The position numbers and the translations under genes were made by a program. Shown here piece by piece: positions 63,676 through 64,000 of a stretch of 64,000 bases of DNA. Positions within the stretch are counted from its first letter, which is position 1, and each line of letters begins with the position of its first letter. This DNA is from Paenibacillus popilliae ATCC 14706. GTDB lineage: Bacteria; Bacillota; Bacilli; Paenibacillales; Paenibacillaceae. Under the pieces are notes generated by a model. It searched no databases. It saw only the letters and a program-made list of their open reading frames with translations, and was not told the DNA's origin. The stretch covers positions 19,579 through 83,578 of the forward strand of contig NZ_BALG01000042.1 in the NCBI RefSeq assembly GCF_000315235.1, written 5' to 3'.

Positions 63676-64000
63676 ATGACACTACCATTTAACCCAGCAC
63701 CAAAGCCAAAGACGCGCCGCCTGAAGCCTACAACCAAACAGCGGGGGAGAATATCCCCCGAAGTATATCAAGTTGCGTATGACCGCGCTGGCGGGCGTTG
63801 TGAGCGCTGCGGGAAACCAGGGAGCCAAGAATACGGGACGCTGCAATGCGCGCATCTGGTGAGGCGCTGGAAGCTGGACGAGACGACCGCAAATGACGTG
63901 GCCATATTATGCGGGCCTAGCGTCAATACAGGCACATGTCACAACTGGATCGACTATACACGTGAGGGGCGGCGGTGGGCCGAACAATACCGGGAACGGC
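63676..64000 (+). CDS. HNH-type nuclease or zinc-binding phage protein, partial at window end
   Basis: ATG at 63676, open at the right edge (108 codons seen). Basic start (PKPKTRRLKPTTKQRGR), then a zinc ribbon/HNH-like pattern: CERCGK, CAHLVRRW, a Cys in ILCGPS and CHNWID. Similar to HNH endonuclease-like proteins of phage replication/recombination modules (NinG-like is possible). Confidence 0.7.
   Translation, partial: MTLPFNPAPKPKTRRLKPTTKQRGRISPEVYQVAYDRAGGRCERCGKPGSQEYGTLQCAHLVRRWKLDETTANDVAILCGPSVNTGTCHNWIDYTREGRRWAEQYRER

Larger units (their letters stand above)
57592..64000. mobile_element. Prophage-like element inserted in cotJC (left part only)
   Basis: Starts at the cotJC break and continues past the window. 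Evidence: large serine integrase next to the junction, CI/Cro immunity region, second XRE switch, ssb remnant, HNH gene, many small genes and clearly lower GC than the flanking chromosome. The exact attL core cannot be fixed without the right end; it lies near 57560-57580. Confidence 0.88.

Noticed and set aside
1..64000. CRISPR arrays, tRNA or rRNA genes
   Set aside because: No regularly spaced direct repeats and no cloverleaf or rRNA sequence was noticed by reading; a dedicated scan was not possible.

Overview
The window is a low-GC Gram-positive, endospore-forming chromosome that looks like Paenibacillus. The evidence is the gene content (spoVM, spoVIF, cotJABC, ylbFG, remA), strong AGGAGG-type ribosome binding sites, many TTG/GTG starts, and fairly GC-rich codon use in the core. 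The core (about 1-57.59 kb) is a typical housekeeping chromosome. The last 6.4 kb is visibly AT-richer and is the left end of a prophage-like element that runs out of the window.

Layout. 0-3.3 kb: the 3' end of ptsI, a truncated DJ-1/PfpI fragment, a zinc-finger protein and a ccpA with a one-base frameshift near its 3' end. 3.4-8.4 kb: mtnN, a large class A PBP with two fibronectin type III domains, and rpsD with a long leader. 8.6-17.8 kb: a GAF-GAF-GGDEF protein, a lipoprotein, an M29 aminopeptidase, an HPr-like protein lacking the His15 segment, ylaN, a Ca2+/H+ antiporter, an Asp23 protein, ftsW, a YugN-like protein and a CBS protein. 17.9-24.3 kb: a bacterial XPB helicase overlapping its partner gene, ylbF-ylbG, an unknown gene and a PHP phosphoesterase.

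24.5-52.8 kb is the conserved Bacillales ylo cluster: rqcH, the Ca2+ ATPase yloB, yitJ, yicC, remA, gmk, rpoZ, coaBC, priA, def, fmt, rsmB, rlmN, prpC, prkC, rsgA, rpe, spoVM, rpmB, yloU, fakA, a degV-family gene (fakB-like) and recG. It covers mRNA and rRNA processing, translation start and rescue, replication restart, Ser/Thr signalling, fatty-acid phosphorylation and spore-coat assembly.

53.4-55.9 kb carries a Y-family polymerase with a YolD-like partner and an unrecognised 138-residue gene. Each transcription unit has LexA-type GAAC-N4-RTTC sites abutting a TATAAT, so this looks like a small SOS regulon. A Crp/Fnr regulator is divergent from it. cotJA-cotJB-cotJC follows. cotJC stops after about two thirds of its normal length, and 14 bp later the coding end of a large serine recombinase begins. 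The element therefore sits inside a sporulation gene, the arrangement known for skin-like intervening elements. Its right end and the rest of cotJC are not in the window.

Inside the element are the integrase, a CI-type S24 repressor divergent from a Cro-like gene with GTGTC-N7-GACAC operators, a second divergent XRE switch, an exonuclease-BRCT fusion, small phage genes, a 293-bp element with 33-bp imperfect inverted ends, a 5'-truncated ssb remnant and the start of an HNH-type gene.
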